64,000 nt of DNA, taken from positions 2,792,501 to 2,856,500 of the forward strand of contig NZ_CP036313.1 of assembly GCF_004319545.1 (NCBI RefSeq). The letters are read 5' to 3'. The translations under genes were made by a program, and so were the position numbers. Below are positions 35,346-43,918 of this stretch, in pieces. Position 1 is the stretch's first letter. Each line of letters opens with the position of its first letter. The DNA is from Desulfobacter hydrogenophilus. GTDB taxonomy: Bacteria; Desulfobacterota; Desulfobacteria; Desulfobacterales; Desulfobacteraceae. The notes beneath the pieces were generated by a model. The model made no database searches, had not been told where the DNA came from, and worked only from the letters and a program-made list of their open reading frames with translations.

Positions 35346-36065
35346 TTAAAGAGCACCGGCTACGGTTCTATGAATTTGATCAATTTTTTTATTCAGTTCT
35401 TCCTTGCTGCAGTTTGGAATATGCACTGGGGGGTGGATGATAAGATCTACCGTGCCCGGCATGAGATCCAGCGTATCAGAGGGGAGAATATGTTCTGAAT
35501 TTTTAATCGTTATCGGCAAAACAGGCAGCCCTGAAGTCATGGCAAAGACAAATGCGCCTTTTTTAAAAGGCAGGAGGTGGCCCCTGGATCTTGTGCCTTC
35601 GGCAAAGAAAAGTACGCTGGCTTTGTCTGATAACCTTTTTTGGGCCGCTTTTATAGATTCCACGGCAGCTTGCCCATTGGATCTGTTTACATATATACAG
35701 CCAAGGAGAGTGCAGGCTGTACCAAAAACCGGAATATTTTTAAGCTCCATTTTCATCACCCATTTGATGATGAGCCCTGTAAACCCTTGCAGTACAGGGA
35801 TGTCCACCATACTTTTATGGTTGGCCACCACAACGTAAGAGGATAATGGATCATAATTCTGCCTGCCCTGGATTCTGACTCGTATGGACGCAATGGCACA
35901 GAATATTCTGGCCCAGGTCACGGCCAGCACATCAGCCTTGTCCGGGCCAAAAGCAGCCCCCACAACGATACAACTCAGTGCCATGACCAGGGTGTTTAAG
36001 ATCAATGCCGGGATCACAATGATCCATTTATGGGGCTGATAAGCTATTTTGAATAAAACGTTCAC
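35346..36065 (-). CDS. plsC: 1-acyl-sn-glycerol-3-phosphate acyltransferase
   Basis: PlsC converts lysophosphatidate to phosphatidate at the inner membrane. The 239 residues have N-terminal hydrophobic helices (about 13-38), the catalytic VVANHKSMVDIPVLQG (HxxxxD, about 80-95), FGTACTLLGCIYVNR, and FFAEGTRSRGHLLPFKKGAF (glycerol-phosphate binding), then a proline-rich acyl-site segment. The start is GTG, 3 nt after the stop of the DUF4340 gene, with AGGA touching it, suggesting stop-restart coupling. It is the last gene before the dcw promoter region. Confidence 0.9.
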   Translation of the reverse strand: MNVLFKIAYQPHKWIIVIPALILNTLVMALSCIVVGAAFGPDKADVLAVTWARIFCAIASIRVRIQGRQNYDPLSSYVVVANHKSMVDIPVLQGFTGLIIKWVMKMELKNIPVFGTACTLLGCIYVNRSNGQAAVESIKAAQKRLSDKASVLFFAEGTRSRGHLLPFKKGAFVFAMTSGLPVLPITIKNSEHILPSDTLDLMPGTVDLIIHPPVHIPNCSKEELNKKIDQIHRTVAGAL

Positions 36066-36068
36066 TCC

Positions 36069-37064
36069 TTATTCGGATTCAGTGCTTTCCTGTTGTTCAA
36101 TACCCAAAAGTCGATCCGTATAGGAAACAATATCTTCGGCTTTATAGCTGGTGAGGGTGAAGGCATAAGGTGTATATGAACACGACCCTTCCACGTCCCG
36201 ATCGTTATTTTTCTCGAACAGATTTAAAACAAAAACTTTATCGTTTTCAAGGGAAATTTGACATGAGGGTTGTCTTTCCTTTAACCGGGCAGTTTGGTCA
36301 TCATCCATAAAGGCCTGGCATTCAAGTTTTGACAAAGACGACAGAAGATCGGACACTGTTTTTTGGTCCACAACAGAACCATCTTCATTTTCCCATATCG
36401 TTTTTTCAGGGGCCGGTTTTTCTGCGGTTAAAGCCTCTTTGGTTTTGTCTTTTTCCTGATCCGGTTTTTCAGATACTATCGCTTTTACCAGGGTGACGGT
36501 TTTTCCCTGCTTATCCAATGTGACTTTTTTCACGCTCTCCAGCTCAAACCCCAGTACTGTTTTGTCCCTGAAATCAGCAGCTGCTTTGTCAAACTGATTT
36601 TTGAAATTGCCGTTGGCCTGGTATACGGTGCGATCCTGGTCATCCAGATAGATAAATGTATGGTTGTAGCTGGGCGCTGTTTTGCCGATGACAAAGCTGC
36701 GCAATACCTTTTTGTCGGCCAGGGCCTTAACCTTCACGGCATGGTTATCATCCAGTTCATACCTTGCAAGGTCCTTTGCCTCGGATACAAGGGCGGACAG
36801 CTTTATCTGTTTTAACGTGCCAAGTATCTGTCTTATTTCATCCGGGTTGGCCGGGAATTTTTCATCGGTAACGGTCCAGCCCTTTTCGCCTTTATCAAGA
36901 ACCACTATTCGGTCTGACTTTGAGATTTCCATTCGATCAATGCGGGTGGTATCCACCTGGGGGATTGTTGGCAGTTCATAATGGACCTGGTCGTTTTTTT
37001 TAAGACCAAGATACGCGCTTAAGCCAATGATCAGTATGATCAGGATGATATATTCTTTTTTCAT
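36069..37064 (-). CDS. DUF4340 protein, partner of Gld-type ABC system
   Basis: The family has no assigned reaction; it is commonly found next to gldG-like genes. The 331 residues start with one membrane anchor (about 4-21, YIILIILIIGLSAYLGL), followed by a repeated beta-rich extracytoplasmic region: IDRMEISKSDRIVVLDKGEKGWTV, then ELDDNHAVKVKA, and a second similar half after a Lys/Glu-rich linker. The ATG at 37064 is used because AAGGA sits 7 nt upstream and it places the anchor at the N-terminus. It is probably cotranscribed with gldG upstream and plsC downstream. Confidence 0.85.
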   Translation of the reverse strand: MKKEYIILIILIIGLSAYLGLKKNDQVHYELPTIPQVDTTRIDRMEISKSDRIVVLDKGEKGWTVTDEKFPANPDEIRQILGTLKQIKLSALVSEAKDLARYELDDNHAVKVKALADKKVLRSFVIGKTAPSYNHTFIYLDDQDRTVYQANGNFKNQFDKAAADFRDKTVLGFELESVKKVTLDKQGKTVTLVKAIVSEKPDQEKDKTKEALTAEKPAPEKTIWENEDGSVVDQKTVSDLLSSLSKLECQAFMDDDQTARLKERQPSCQISLENDKVFVLNLFEKNNDRDVEGSCSYTPYAFTLTSYKAEDIVSYTDRLLGIEQQESTESE

Positions 37065-37082
37065 GATTATTCCTTTATTCGT

Positions 37083-37139
37083 GTTTAAACGAAAAGTCAC
37101 CCACCTGTGCCTTACATCTGGGCAACTTTTCGTCCAAAC
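37083..37139. repeat. Imperfect 21-bp inverted repeat between gldG and DUF4340 genes
   Basis: GTTTAAACGAAAAGTCACCCA (37083-37103, four mismatches in two pairs) is matched by the complement of 37119-37139 with a 15-nt loop. It lies just upstream of the DUF4340 ribosome site in the 109-nt gap after gldG. As RNA it would fold strongly and could tune expression within the operon. Confidence 0.55.
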
Positions 37140-37160
37140 GCAGGGTTAACATTCAGGCAC

Positions 37161-37176
37161 TTAGGACCGCAAATCA
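37161..37176. repeat. Solo terminus of the fold-back family at the gldG stop codon
   Basis: TTAGGACCGCAAATCA reproduces the terminal sequence of the 160-bp elements (TTAGGACCGC plus ATTAAAT-type bases). Its inner bases provide the TGA stop of gldG (37174-37176, minus strand). No second end is visible nearby. Confidence 0.45.
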
Positions 37177-39357
37177 ACCGAACATATTTGCAATTTTTTT
37201 CTTTTTCATGCGTCTAAAAAACAAGACGCCCAGGCCGAATAGAAAAACCAGGACACAAAGCCCAATGGTATTGAATCCCTTGATGATGCTTTTTGTCAGA
37301 GGATCGGTTTCTGAAATGGGGTTCAGGGTCTGTTGTTTGCTTCTTAAAAGGGCTGTGCCGTCATCGCCGTTGAGGTGGTCTATGGCGTTGAGCAGGAAGG
37401 TGGCATTGGTGGTGCGGCCCTGTTCGTCGAGCATATTGTCGTGGAGCATCTGGGCGCACCCGAGTACAAATATTTTTGCCGGCGCGGATGTTTCAATCAC
37501 GCGGTTGCCTGCTTTGAGTCCTTCAATGTTTTTGGTCGACGCTTCAGATGGTTGGGGGCCTTCCTCGTTGTCTTCGTCTTGGGTGTCTGTCTCTCCGGCT
37601 TCCTTTTCGGGGACGGGTTTTCCTTTAAAATAAGATGTAAACTGCCCTTCCAGAAGATATGCCAGATCATAGGTGGACAGATCGTTCTCTGTGGCGGGCG
37701 GGCTTAAAAACATGGGATTCAGGTTAATGTTGTCTTCCATGAGCCATGCCTGGTCGGATGAGGATAAAAGACGCACGGCATTGACTTTAGCCTCGTCCTG
37801 GCCGCCTTTGACCTGTTTGACCGGGGAGATCTGCATGGCCACAAGGCCTTTGATGTTTTTCATGAACACAGGCTCATTGTTGATGGCATCGTCCTTGATC
37901 ACCGGTGCAAAGTAGATGGTCTGCTCTCCGCCGCCCTGGGACTGGGGCAATTGCTGCTTATACGCATTTTTGTCCAGCACATAGGCTTTTTGGATTTCCA
38001 CGCCATAGTGGGCTAACAGTTTTTCAAGGCCGGTGTCGATGGGGGCGAATGAGGGCATGCCCATCATGCCACCCTGGCTTTGTTGCTCTTCAAATGCATC
38101 GGCGAAAACAGCAATATTGGTGCCCTTCATCAGGGCCTGGTCAATCTGGAACAGTTCATAATCGGAAAAGTGTTGGGTGGGTTTGGCAATCACCAGGCAG
38201 TTGAGTCCTTCGGGAATGCCTTCATCTTTAAGGGGAATCTGTTTGATATTGTACCTTGAGCCCACAAGCTGGTCAAAAACGGTAAGGGCATTGCCGGCCT
38301 GGCCCTGCATCATGGACATGCGGTCCGGCCCAAGGGTGGGGCAGCCATGATCGGACAGATACCCGATGTCTTTGTTGATGCCGATCAGTTTCTCCATGAC
38401 TGCTGTAATCTGTTCACCAAGCCCCTGGGTATCTGCCATTTGATAGGTGGTGCCGATGATGGGGATCTCTACTGCCGAGATCAGGGGCAACGTCTGGATT
38501 TTGCCTTTATATGCCACCACAAGGCCGGCTGTGCCTGCGCCTGCCTGGATATTTTTTTCAGGCACGTCAGGCCAGTGCATGGCCATGAGATCATATTTTT
38601 TTGCGACCTTTTCAAGTTCATCCGGATCTGAGATATCTTTGCGTTCAAACTGGAAAATACCCAGGTTCTTGCTGTTCAGTTTTTCCACAGCCGCAGCCAC
38701 CTCATCACCAAGGTTCGGGAGCGCGTCCAACCCGATCAACGGCGCGATGGCATTAAGCCCGGAAGACATATACATGGTGATATTAATTTTGTCTGTTTGA
38801 CGTAAAAGTGCGGACACCTTGTTGTTCAGCTTGCGGATGGCGCCGGTCAATTGATATTCAAGGCCGTCTGTGGCGGTGATGGCCGGGATCTTTTCTATGA
38901 GGTCCCCATGGAGGATAACCAGGCCCATGTAGGCATTTTTAAATTTCAGCTCATCGTTTTCCATCACTCTGATTTGGACCGGTGATATTCCATAATCCCG
39001 GGCCATTTCACGGTTCTGGTTCGCCTTGTCCCCCATGTCTGTTTCCTGGGATACATTATAAAAGTTGAAGTTGAAGTACCGTCCGGCCTGGGCTGCATAT
39101 TCCGTGAGCAGATCCCTTAAGTACCGTTCCGTATTATTGTGGGGGGCGGGCAGGTTTTTTGAGAAAAACACTTTGATGTTCAAGGGTTCGGACAGGGTGG
39201 CTACGGCCTGTTTGCTGGCATCGGACAGGGAATAGATCCGGTTGGCTGTGAGATCAAATCTGAAAAACAGGCTTAATCCCGCTACATTCAAGAGAACGAT
39301 AACCACCGCATACAGGATAAATTTCAGATAATATTCTTTAAGGAAAGGCTTACCCAT
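37174..39357 (-). CDS. gldG: GldG-like ABC auxiliary protein
   Basis: This is the auxiliary component of the GldAFG-type ABC system, first studied in Bacteroidetes gliding but widespread in non-gliders. The 727 residues have one N-terminal helix (about 11-30, FILYAVVIVLLNVAGLSLFF), the early conserved block RIYSLSDASKQAVATLSEPLNIKVFFSKNLP, then a large periplasmic ABC_transp_aux domain. The end has a second helix (about 697-717, TIGLCVLVFLFGLGVLFF) and a Lys-rich tail. A Glu/Asp-rich linker lies near 600. The substrate is unknown. Gene order gldA-gldF-gldG-DUF4340 is typical of the family. Confidence 0.88.
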   Translation of the reverse strand: MGKPFLKEYYLKFILYAVVIVLLNVAGLSLFFRFDLTANRIYSLSDASKQAVATLSEPLNIKVFFSKNLPAPHNNTERYLRDLLTEYAAQAGRYFNFNFYNVSQETDMGDKANQNREMARDYGISPVQIRVMENDELKFKNAYMGLVILHGDLIEKIPAITATDGLEYQLTGAIRKLNNKVSALLRQTDKINITMYMSSGLNAIAPLIGLDALPNLGDEVAAAVEKLNSKNLGIFQFERKDISDPDELEKVAKKYDLMAMHWPDVPEKNIQAGAGTAGLVVAYKGKIQTLPLISAVEIPIIGTTYQMADTQGLGEQITAVMEKLIGINKDIGYLSDHGCPTLGPDRMSMMQGQAGNALTVFDQLVGSRYNIKQIPLKDEGIPEGLNCLVIAKPTQHFSDYELFQIDQALMKGTNIAVFADAFEEQQSQGGMMGMPSFAPIDTGLEKLLAHYGVEIQKAYVLDKNAYKQQLPQSQGGGEQTIYFAPVIKDDAINNEPVFMKNIKGLVAMQISPVKQVKGGQDEAKVNAVRLLSSSDQAWLMEDNINLNPMFLSPPATENDLSTYDLAYLLEGQFTSYFKGKPVPEKEAGETDTQDEDNEEGPQPSEASTKNIEGLKAGNRVIETSAPAKIFVLGCAQMLHDNMLDEQGRTTNATFLLNAIDHLNGDDGTALLRSKQQTLNPISETDPLTKSIIKGFNTIGLCVLVFLFGLGVLFFRRMKKKKIANMFG

Positions 39358-39366
39358 GGTGACTCC

Positions 39367-40071
39367 TTAATTTTTTTCTTTCATGGCAATTTCGGTTGAG
39401 AAAATGAAAATAAAGATCACGGATGCAAAGTAAATCAGGTCCCTTGAATCAATGATGCCCTTGGAAATATTTGTAAAATGGGCATTGGCGCCAAGGTATT
39501 CCACAACCGGCACAAGACGTTCGGGAACAAAGAACAGCATCCGGTCAATAATGGTCAGGGTGAAACATATGGCACACCCGATAATAAATGCGATGATCTG
39601 GTTGCGGGTCAGCGCCGAGGCAAACAGCCCGACGCTGCAGTATGCGCCGCCCAGCAGAACCGCCCCAATATATCCGCCGGCCACAGGCCCTATGTCCACA
39701 TTACCGATAAAGGAGATGAACAGGGGGTAGGAGAGGGTGGGGAGCAGCATGGCTGCGGCAAAGGCGCTTGCCGCAAAAAATTTGCCCAGGGCAATATGGG
39801 TAAAGGAGACCGGCATGGTCAAAAGGCTTTCATAGGAGCCCACGTTTTTCTCCTCGGCAAACATGCGCATGGTCACGGCCGGAATAAAAAAGGAAAAGGT
39901 TATGGGCAAAAGGGCGAAAAAGTCCCGTAGGTCGGCACGCCCGTAAATGAAAAAGGTGGAAAAGAAAAACCACCCCGTCACAATGAGAAACAGGGAAATT
40001 ACAATATAGGCAATGGGTGAAATGAAATAGTCCTTAAATTCCTTTAAGGCGATGGTTCTGATCGGTGTCAT
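39367..40071 (-). CDS. gldF: ABC transporter permease (GldF-like)
   Basis: This ABC-2-type permease has 234 residues and about six helices, starting with RTIALKEFKDYFISPIAYIVISLFLIVTGWFFF. The conserved cytoplasmic segment is PAVTMRMFAEEKNVGSYESLLTMPVSF (about 65-90). It overlaps the gldA stop by 1 nt and is followed by gldG after 9 nt. It is expected to work with GldA in the inner membrane; what is moved is not known. Confidence 0.9.
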   Translation of the reverse strand: MTPIRTIALKEFKDYFISPIAYIVISLFLIVTGWFFFSTFFIYGRADLRDFFALLPITFSFFIPAVTMRMFAEEKNVGSYESLLTMPVSFTHIALGKFFAASAFAAAMLLPTLSYPLFISFIGNVDIGPVAGGYIGAVLLGGAYCSVGLFASALTRNQIIAFIIGCAICFTLTIIDRMLFFVPERLVPVVEYLGANAHFTNISKGIIDSRDLIYFASVIFIFIFSTEIAMKEKN

Positions 40072-41015
40072 TAAGCGCTCTCCCGTGTCAGTTCGTGGAA
40101 GATTTCTTCAAGGGCTAAAGATTGTCCTGCAAGCTCGGTGATAATCCAGTCGGTTTTTTTAATGGAGAGGTAAAGGTCCTGGCGGATGTCTTTATCTTCC
40201 TTGCAGCACAGTTCAAAGCTTATGCCGTCACTTGCCGGGGTGTCCGTCACAGTGATGTCAAGGCTTGCATCAAAGGCTTTAAGGTGGTCAAGGGCTGCGG
40301 TTATCTCCGCATTCTGCAACGTTAGCCGCACTACGCTGCGATGCCGGGCATTCTGTTTTAACTGCTCGGTGCCGGCGTCGGCCACTTTTTTCCCCTTGTT
40401 GATGATGGCGATTCGATCGCAGGTGGCTTCGGCCTCGGAAAGGATATGGGTGGAAAAAATAATGGTCTTTTCCTTGCCAATGCCTTTGATGATATCACGG
40501 ATCTCTGCGATCTGGTTGGGGTCAAGGCCCGAGGTGGGTTCGTCAAGGATCAGGATATCCGGGTCGGACATCATGGCATGGGCCAATCCCACCCGCTGGC
40601 GAAGGCCTTTGGACAGATTGCCGATGGGCTTGTCCATGATACCGGATAACCCGCACAGCCTGCCTAATGCCCTGAACCGGGACAGTCTGCGATTCGGGTC
40701 ATCCATCCCTTTAAGCCGTGCCACATAATCCAGGTAATCATATACCAGCATGCTGTGGTACAACGGCGCGGATTCGGGTAGATATCCGATCATGGATTTT
40801 ATTTTCAGGGTGTCTTCCGGCATTTTAAGGTCATTGATCCTGATTGTGCCGGATGTGGGGGTAAAAAACCCTGTGAGCATCCTCAATGTGGTTGTCTTGC
40901 CTGCCCCGTTGGGGCCGAGGAGGCCAAGTATCCGGCCGGGTTCAATGGTGAGGCTGAGGTCGTCAACCGCACAGAAATCACCGTAATACTTGGTCAGGTT
41001 CTGAACATCAATCAA
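40071..41015 (-). CDS. gldA: ABC transporter ATP-binding protein (GldA-like)
   Basis: The 314-residue ATPase has Walker A GLLGPNGAGKTTTLRML (about 34-50), the Q-loop GYLPESAPLYHSM, the ABC signature LSKGLRQRVGLAHAM (about 137), Walker B DILILDEPTSGLDP and the switch His in IIFSTHILSEAEATCDR. A C-terminal regulatory domain of about 90 residues follows, as in ABC-2 systems. It is the first gene of the gldAFG set and lies 9 nt after the small RHH-like gene. Confidence 0.92.
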   Translation of the reverse strand: MIDVQNLTKYYGDFCAVDDLSLTIEPGRILGLLGPNGAGKTTTLRMLTGFFTPTSGTIRINDLKMPEDTLKIKSMIGYLPESAPLYHSMLVYDYLDYVARLKGMDDPNRRLSRFRALGRLCGLSGIMDKPIGNLSKGLRQRVGLAHAMMSDPDILILDEPTSGLDPNQIAEIRDIIKGIGKEKTIIFSTHILSEAEATCDRIAIINKGKKVADAGTEQLKQNARHRSVVRLTLQNAEITAALDHLKAFDASLDITVTDTPASDGISFELCCKEDKDIRQDLYLSIKKTDWIITELAGQSLALEEIFHELTRESA

Positions 41016-41024
41016 CGTTTTCTC

Positions 41025-41600
41025 CTAAAAGTCTTCAAGTATTTTGCTTTTTTCAAGGAACGCATCAACGTCCTCTGCTGTTCGTTTCATGTGGTCTATC
41101 AGTTTTTCAAGATGCCGACAAAAAGGGTCGTCTTCGCCTAAAGTCAGTGTCGATTTTTGGTAAAGTGAAAGCAACTCGTTGAAACGGCTCTCCAAATTTC
41201 CGGCCAGTTTTTTTCGTTCTTCGTGCCTGATTTTTTCAGACTGGATAACCGATTCCAGTTTTTTGATGGAATACTCAACAAGCGCATCCCGGGGCATACT
41301 ATAGGTTTCGGATATGGCCGTCAATGCCTCAATGGTTTTGCGGCTGAGCACAAAGGTTTTCTGTTTTCTGTCCAGCTGTTTGAACTTGCGTATCCGGATG
41401 GTCTGGGCCAGCTGATCCAATGCCGCATGGTCTTCAATGATGTGATCAAACAAGGATTTTTGCTTGATGCCCATGTGGCCGGCCACAAGGCCGATGGCAT
41501 CAATGGCTTTCTGGGAAAGTTTGAATGTTGCCCTGACCGATTGTTTACCCCTTAAATCAAACATGGATAGTTCGGCAAAGGGGGTATTGTATTTCGCCAT
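41025..41600 (-). CDS. Small protein with two ribbon-helix-helix-like repeats
   Basis: The 191-residue protein was not assigned to a known family. Two internal segments share the same plan. One is SVRATFKLSQKAIDAIGLVA plus GIKQKSLFDHIIED (about 20-55). The other is QKTFVLSRKTIEALTAIS plus SMPRDALVEYSIKKLE (about 80-115). Each reads as a beta strand, helix, helix, the pattern of RHH DNA-binding motifs. The C-terminal third is helical and charged, probably coiled coil. It directly precedes gldA (9 nt), so it may regulate or accompany the Gld-type operon. DNA binding is inference from pattern only. Confidence 0.75.
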   Translation of the reverse strand: MAKYNTPFAELSMFDLRGKQSVRATFKLSQKAIDAIGLVAGHMGIKQKSLFDHIIEDHAALDQLAQTIRIRKFKQLDRKQKTFVLSRKTIEALTAISETYSMPRDALVEYSIKKLESVIQSEKIRHEERKKLAGNLESRFNELLSLYQKSTLTLGEDDPFCRHLEKLIDHMKRTAEDVDAFLEKSKILEDF

Positions 41601-41749
41601 GTGTTCTCCTTTTCAGGACACGGTATTATTGCAGATTAATAGTCCAAAAAAGTAATGCGCATTTATTATGTTCACGTATGTTAGCTTAAACGGTCAACCG
41701 GATCAATGATTAATGCCTGGATAACCAAAATGTAATTTAATAGTATAGC

Positions 41750-41774
41750 TCACAGCTCACAGCTCGCAGCTCGT
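41750..41774. repeat. Short tandem repeat, 7-bp unit
   Basis: The unit CTCACAG occurs as CTCACAG CTCACAG CTCGCAG CTCG in tandem. It is flanked by two direct copies of TTTAATAGTATAG (about 41736 and 41790). It lies in the 243-nt gap between the toxin gene and the RHH-like gene. No gene uses it. Confidence 0.6.
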
Positions 41775-41843
41775 CCAAAGGACAATCATTTAATAGTATA
41801 GGAATTTCCATGCCCTATCAGCTATGGGCGAATAGCTTTCTAT

Positions 41844-42140
41844 TCAGTAATGATAACGGGCTTGTACAAAATCTATTCTGTCATGAGCAACAACGTAAAC
41901 AAGACGATGTTCCTGTGTTATTCGACGAGACCAAACACCAGATCCAAGGAATTTTAATGGTTGAGGTTTGCCGATACCCTGAAAAGGGTCGCGCATTATT
42001 GATTCTATCAATTGAAGAATACGAAGCGTTGTTTTTCGATCAGTTTCAACCCAATACTTAAGATCCCCTTTGAATTCAGGTTGGAATACCGAATCCCTTT
42101 GTATTTTTGCTTTGGATCGTTTTTTAGTGTTTTTACTCAA
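41844..42140 (-). CDS. YoeB/Txe-family mRNA interferase toxin
   Basis: YoeB/Txe toxins cleave mRNA at the ribosome. The product contains FQPEFKGDLKYWVETDRKTTLRILQLIESI, DPFQGIGKPQPLKFLGSGVWSRRITQEHRLVYVV and the C-terminal RYHY, including the Glu, Arg and His active-site residues of the family. I propose the TTG at 42140, overlapping the antitoxin stop by 8 nt and giving 98 residues beginning MSKNTKKRSKAK. In-frame starts further upstream inside the antitoxin gene (42164, 42182) are possible. The basic N-terminal extension is seen in other Txe proteins. It pairs with the Phd/YefM-type gene. Confidence 0.85.
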   Translation of the reverse strand: MSKNTKKRSKAKIQRDSVFQPEFKGDLKYWVETDRKTTLRILQLIESIMRDPFQGIGKPQPLKFLGSGVWSRRITQEHRLVYVVAHDRIDFVQARYHY

Positions 42141-42411
42141 AACCGACTTCGTTTCGAAGGTCATCAATTGTTTGTGAAACACCAGAGCCTTTTTTAACCC
42201 GATTAAGTGCCGTTAAAAGTCGCTTTGCATTTTTAGGTGAACGAAGAAGATGCGCGGTTTCAAGCACAGCGGTAAGCTCATCGGTACTTATCATAGCAAC
42301 ATCTTCGCATCCACGACGCTGAATAATAACGATCTCCCTGTTTTTAGTGACCTCATCCATTAAAGAGGCCAAGCTGGCACGAGCTTGGGTGTAGGTCGTT
42401 TGTATTGTCAT
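42133..42411 (-). CDS. Phd/YefM-family antitoxin
   Basis: The 92-residue antitoxin neutralises the YoeB-type toxin and represses the pair. Typical Phd/YefM features are TTYTQARASLASLMDEVTKNREIVIIQRRGCEDVAMIS in the N-terminal DNA-binding fold, followed by ELTAVLETAHLLRSPKNAKRLLTAL. The ATG at 42411 is chosen because AAGGA lies about 7 nt upstream and the family begins exactly there. It overlaps the toxin start, the standard coupling. Confidence 0.9.
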   Translation of the reverse strand: MTIQTTYTQARASLASLMDEVTKNREIVIIQRRGCEDVAMISTDELTAVLETAHLLRSPKNAKRLLTALNRVKKGSGVSQTIDDLRNEVGFE

Positions 42412-42625
42412 ATTTTTTCCTTTTTTTATGTACATTAAAGGTGTACATGTTCCCACAGGGATTGTCAATACATCTATCATTGCCGGGCCCTCCCATCCCA
42501 AGTGAAGTGAAGTGGTTCCTAAGGCGTCTCTCAATGCTTCGTGGATAAGAGGATACTCATTTTTTATCGATTATTATTTTTCGCGCTGCGAAGAAAAATC
42601 TTGCCGGGTAGGGGGCAACAGCCTG

Positions 42626-43021
42626 TCAAAGGAGTCTGCCGGTATTGCGCTCCACACGTATGGCCCGGTCATCATATAAACGTTCCATGTAATAGTCCTT
42701 CACATTGGTGATTTCAAGATCCGGCAGGCCGTTCTGGGTCATCCAGGCCCGGATTTTTGGAATCTGGGCAGGGTCACAGGCCCGGGCCGTAAAAATTTTA
42801 ACCCGGATACCGTTGTCCACCATGCTGCGGACCATATCGACTATGGCCGGTATGGGGGCACCGATGCGGTCAAGGGTTGATGTCTCGTTCCAGACCGCCA
42901 GGGTGCCGTCCAGATCTACGCCGTACCAGGGGCCGGGGGGGGGGGGATCTGATCCGGCGTCCGTATTTTCGGCCGGATTTTGAACGATGTCTGTTAAAAT
43001 TTTTTTTATGGCGGACAGCAT
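42626..43021 (-). CDS. HAD-like phosphatase domain protein with C11 tract
   Basis: The 131-residue product has the HAD motif I WYGVDLDGTLAVW and motif II region VKIFTARACDPAQIPKIRAWM, then a segment (ITNVKDYYMERLYDDRAIRVERNTGRLL) with the acidic DD of motif IV. The cap is minimal, so a small phosphatase is likely, substrate unknown. The N-terminal 35 residues are low-complexity and end in PPPPG, encoded by a run of 11 C (42936-42946). Slippage there would shift the frame before the catalytic domain. The ATG at 43021 is preceded by GGAGAAGG. Confidence 0.75.
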   Translation of the reverse strand: MLSAIKKILTDIVQNPAENTDAGSDPPPPGPWYGVDLDGTLAVWNETSTLDRIGAPIPAIVDMVRSMVDNGIRVKIFTARACDPAQIPKIRAWMTQNGLPDLEITNVKDYYMERLYDDRAIRVERNTGRLL

Positions 43022-43068
43022 GACGCCTTCTCCATTGTTGAAAAACTCACTTTTCCGGGATACCGTTT

Positions 43069-43875
43069 TTACTGACTGGATGGAAACAGGGTGTTGGTTT
43101 TGCCGGTGATATAATAGGCTGCAAGTCCTGTCCATTCAGTTGCTGCCATGACAAGCCTTCCAAGGTTTCCGGAAAAATTAAGGCCTGGCTTTATTTTCCT
43201 GTCAGGCCGGGTAAAATGATCCACGGGATAAGGGATTACGGGCCAGTCAAGACGGTTAAACACCCCGACAGACCGGGGAATGTGTGCGGCTGTGGTCACA
43301 AGCACCCAGATTTGTCCAGTTTCAGGATGAACCAGGGTCTTTGCAAACAATCCGTTTTCATAAGTATTTCGAGATTGGTTTTCAAATACTATGCTTGAGG
43401 TATCCAGGCCCATATCCATAAAAACCTGCCGGGCCGTATTTGCATCGCTCCATTCCTGGTGCGTGGGGGTTCCGGATCCGCCGGTAAAAATATGCACCGC
43501 ATCCGGATATGCTCTGACAAGACGGGCAAACCCGATATACCGGTCAGCGGCATCATTTAATTCGGGTTGATGCCACATCTTGGTCAGAAGATTTTTTTCC
43601 GCCCCGCCAAGCATGATAATACCGTCCACTTTTTCCGGCAGGATCGGGTTTGTGGGAAATCTGTGCTCAAGAGGAGCTAAAAGAATGGTTCCTAAAGGAA
43701 AAACAGTAATAACAATCATCGCCAGAACCACACACGCAAGCACCCATTTTGCCTTTTTCACTGCCCCTGAAAACCAGAATATCATTCCCATTACGGCAAA
43801 AGCAACCAAAAGAAAATCCGGGCGGATGATCATCCATATCAGCTTGGACAGCCAGAAAAATAATGAGTCTGTCAT
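43069..43875 (-). CDS. ElyC/SanA/YdcF family (DUF218) membrane protein
   Basis: The 268 residues have two N-terminal helices (about 5-30 and 36-60), then a DUF218 domain: DGIIMLGGAEK, IGFARLVRAYPDAVHIFTGGSGTP, ANTARQVFMDMGLDTSSIVFENQSRNTYENGLFAK, and WVLVTTAAHIPRSVGVFNRLDWPVIPYP. ElyC and SanA affect envelope integrity in enterobacteria; the biochemical role is unsettled. GGAG lies 9 nt before the ATG at 43875. It is followed by the HAD-like gene after about 47 nt, so the two may be cotranscribed. Confidence 0.85.
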   Translation of the reverse strand: MTDSLFFWLSKLIWMIIRPDFLLVAFAVMGMIFWFSGAVKKAKWVLACVVLAMIVITVFPLGTILLAPLEHRFPTNPILPEKVDGIIMLGGAEKNLLTKMWHQPELNDAADRYIGFARLVRAYPDAVHIFTGGSGTPTHQEWSDANTARQVFMDMGLDTSSIVFENQSRNTYENGLFAKTLVHPETGQIWVLVTTAAHIPRSVGVFNRLDWPVIPYPVDHFTRPDRKIKPGLNFSGNLGRLVMAATEWTGLAAYYITGKTNTLFPSSQ

Positions 43876-43918
43876 ACACAAACACTCCAGAGAAATTAAA
43901 ATAAATATTCAAATTTTA

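Noticed and set aside
41750..41774. CRISPR array
   Set aside because: The repeat unit is only 7 bp and there are no spacers; it is a simple tandem repeat.
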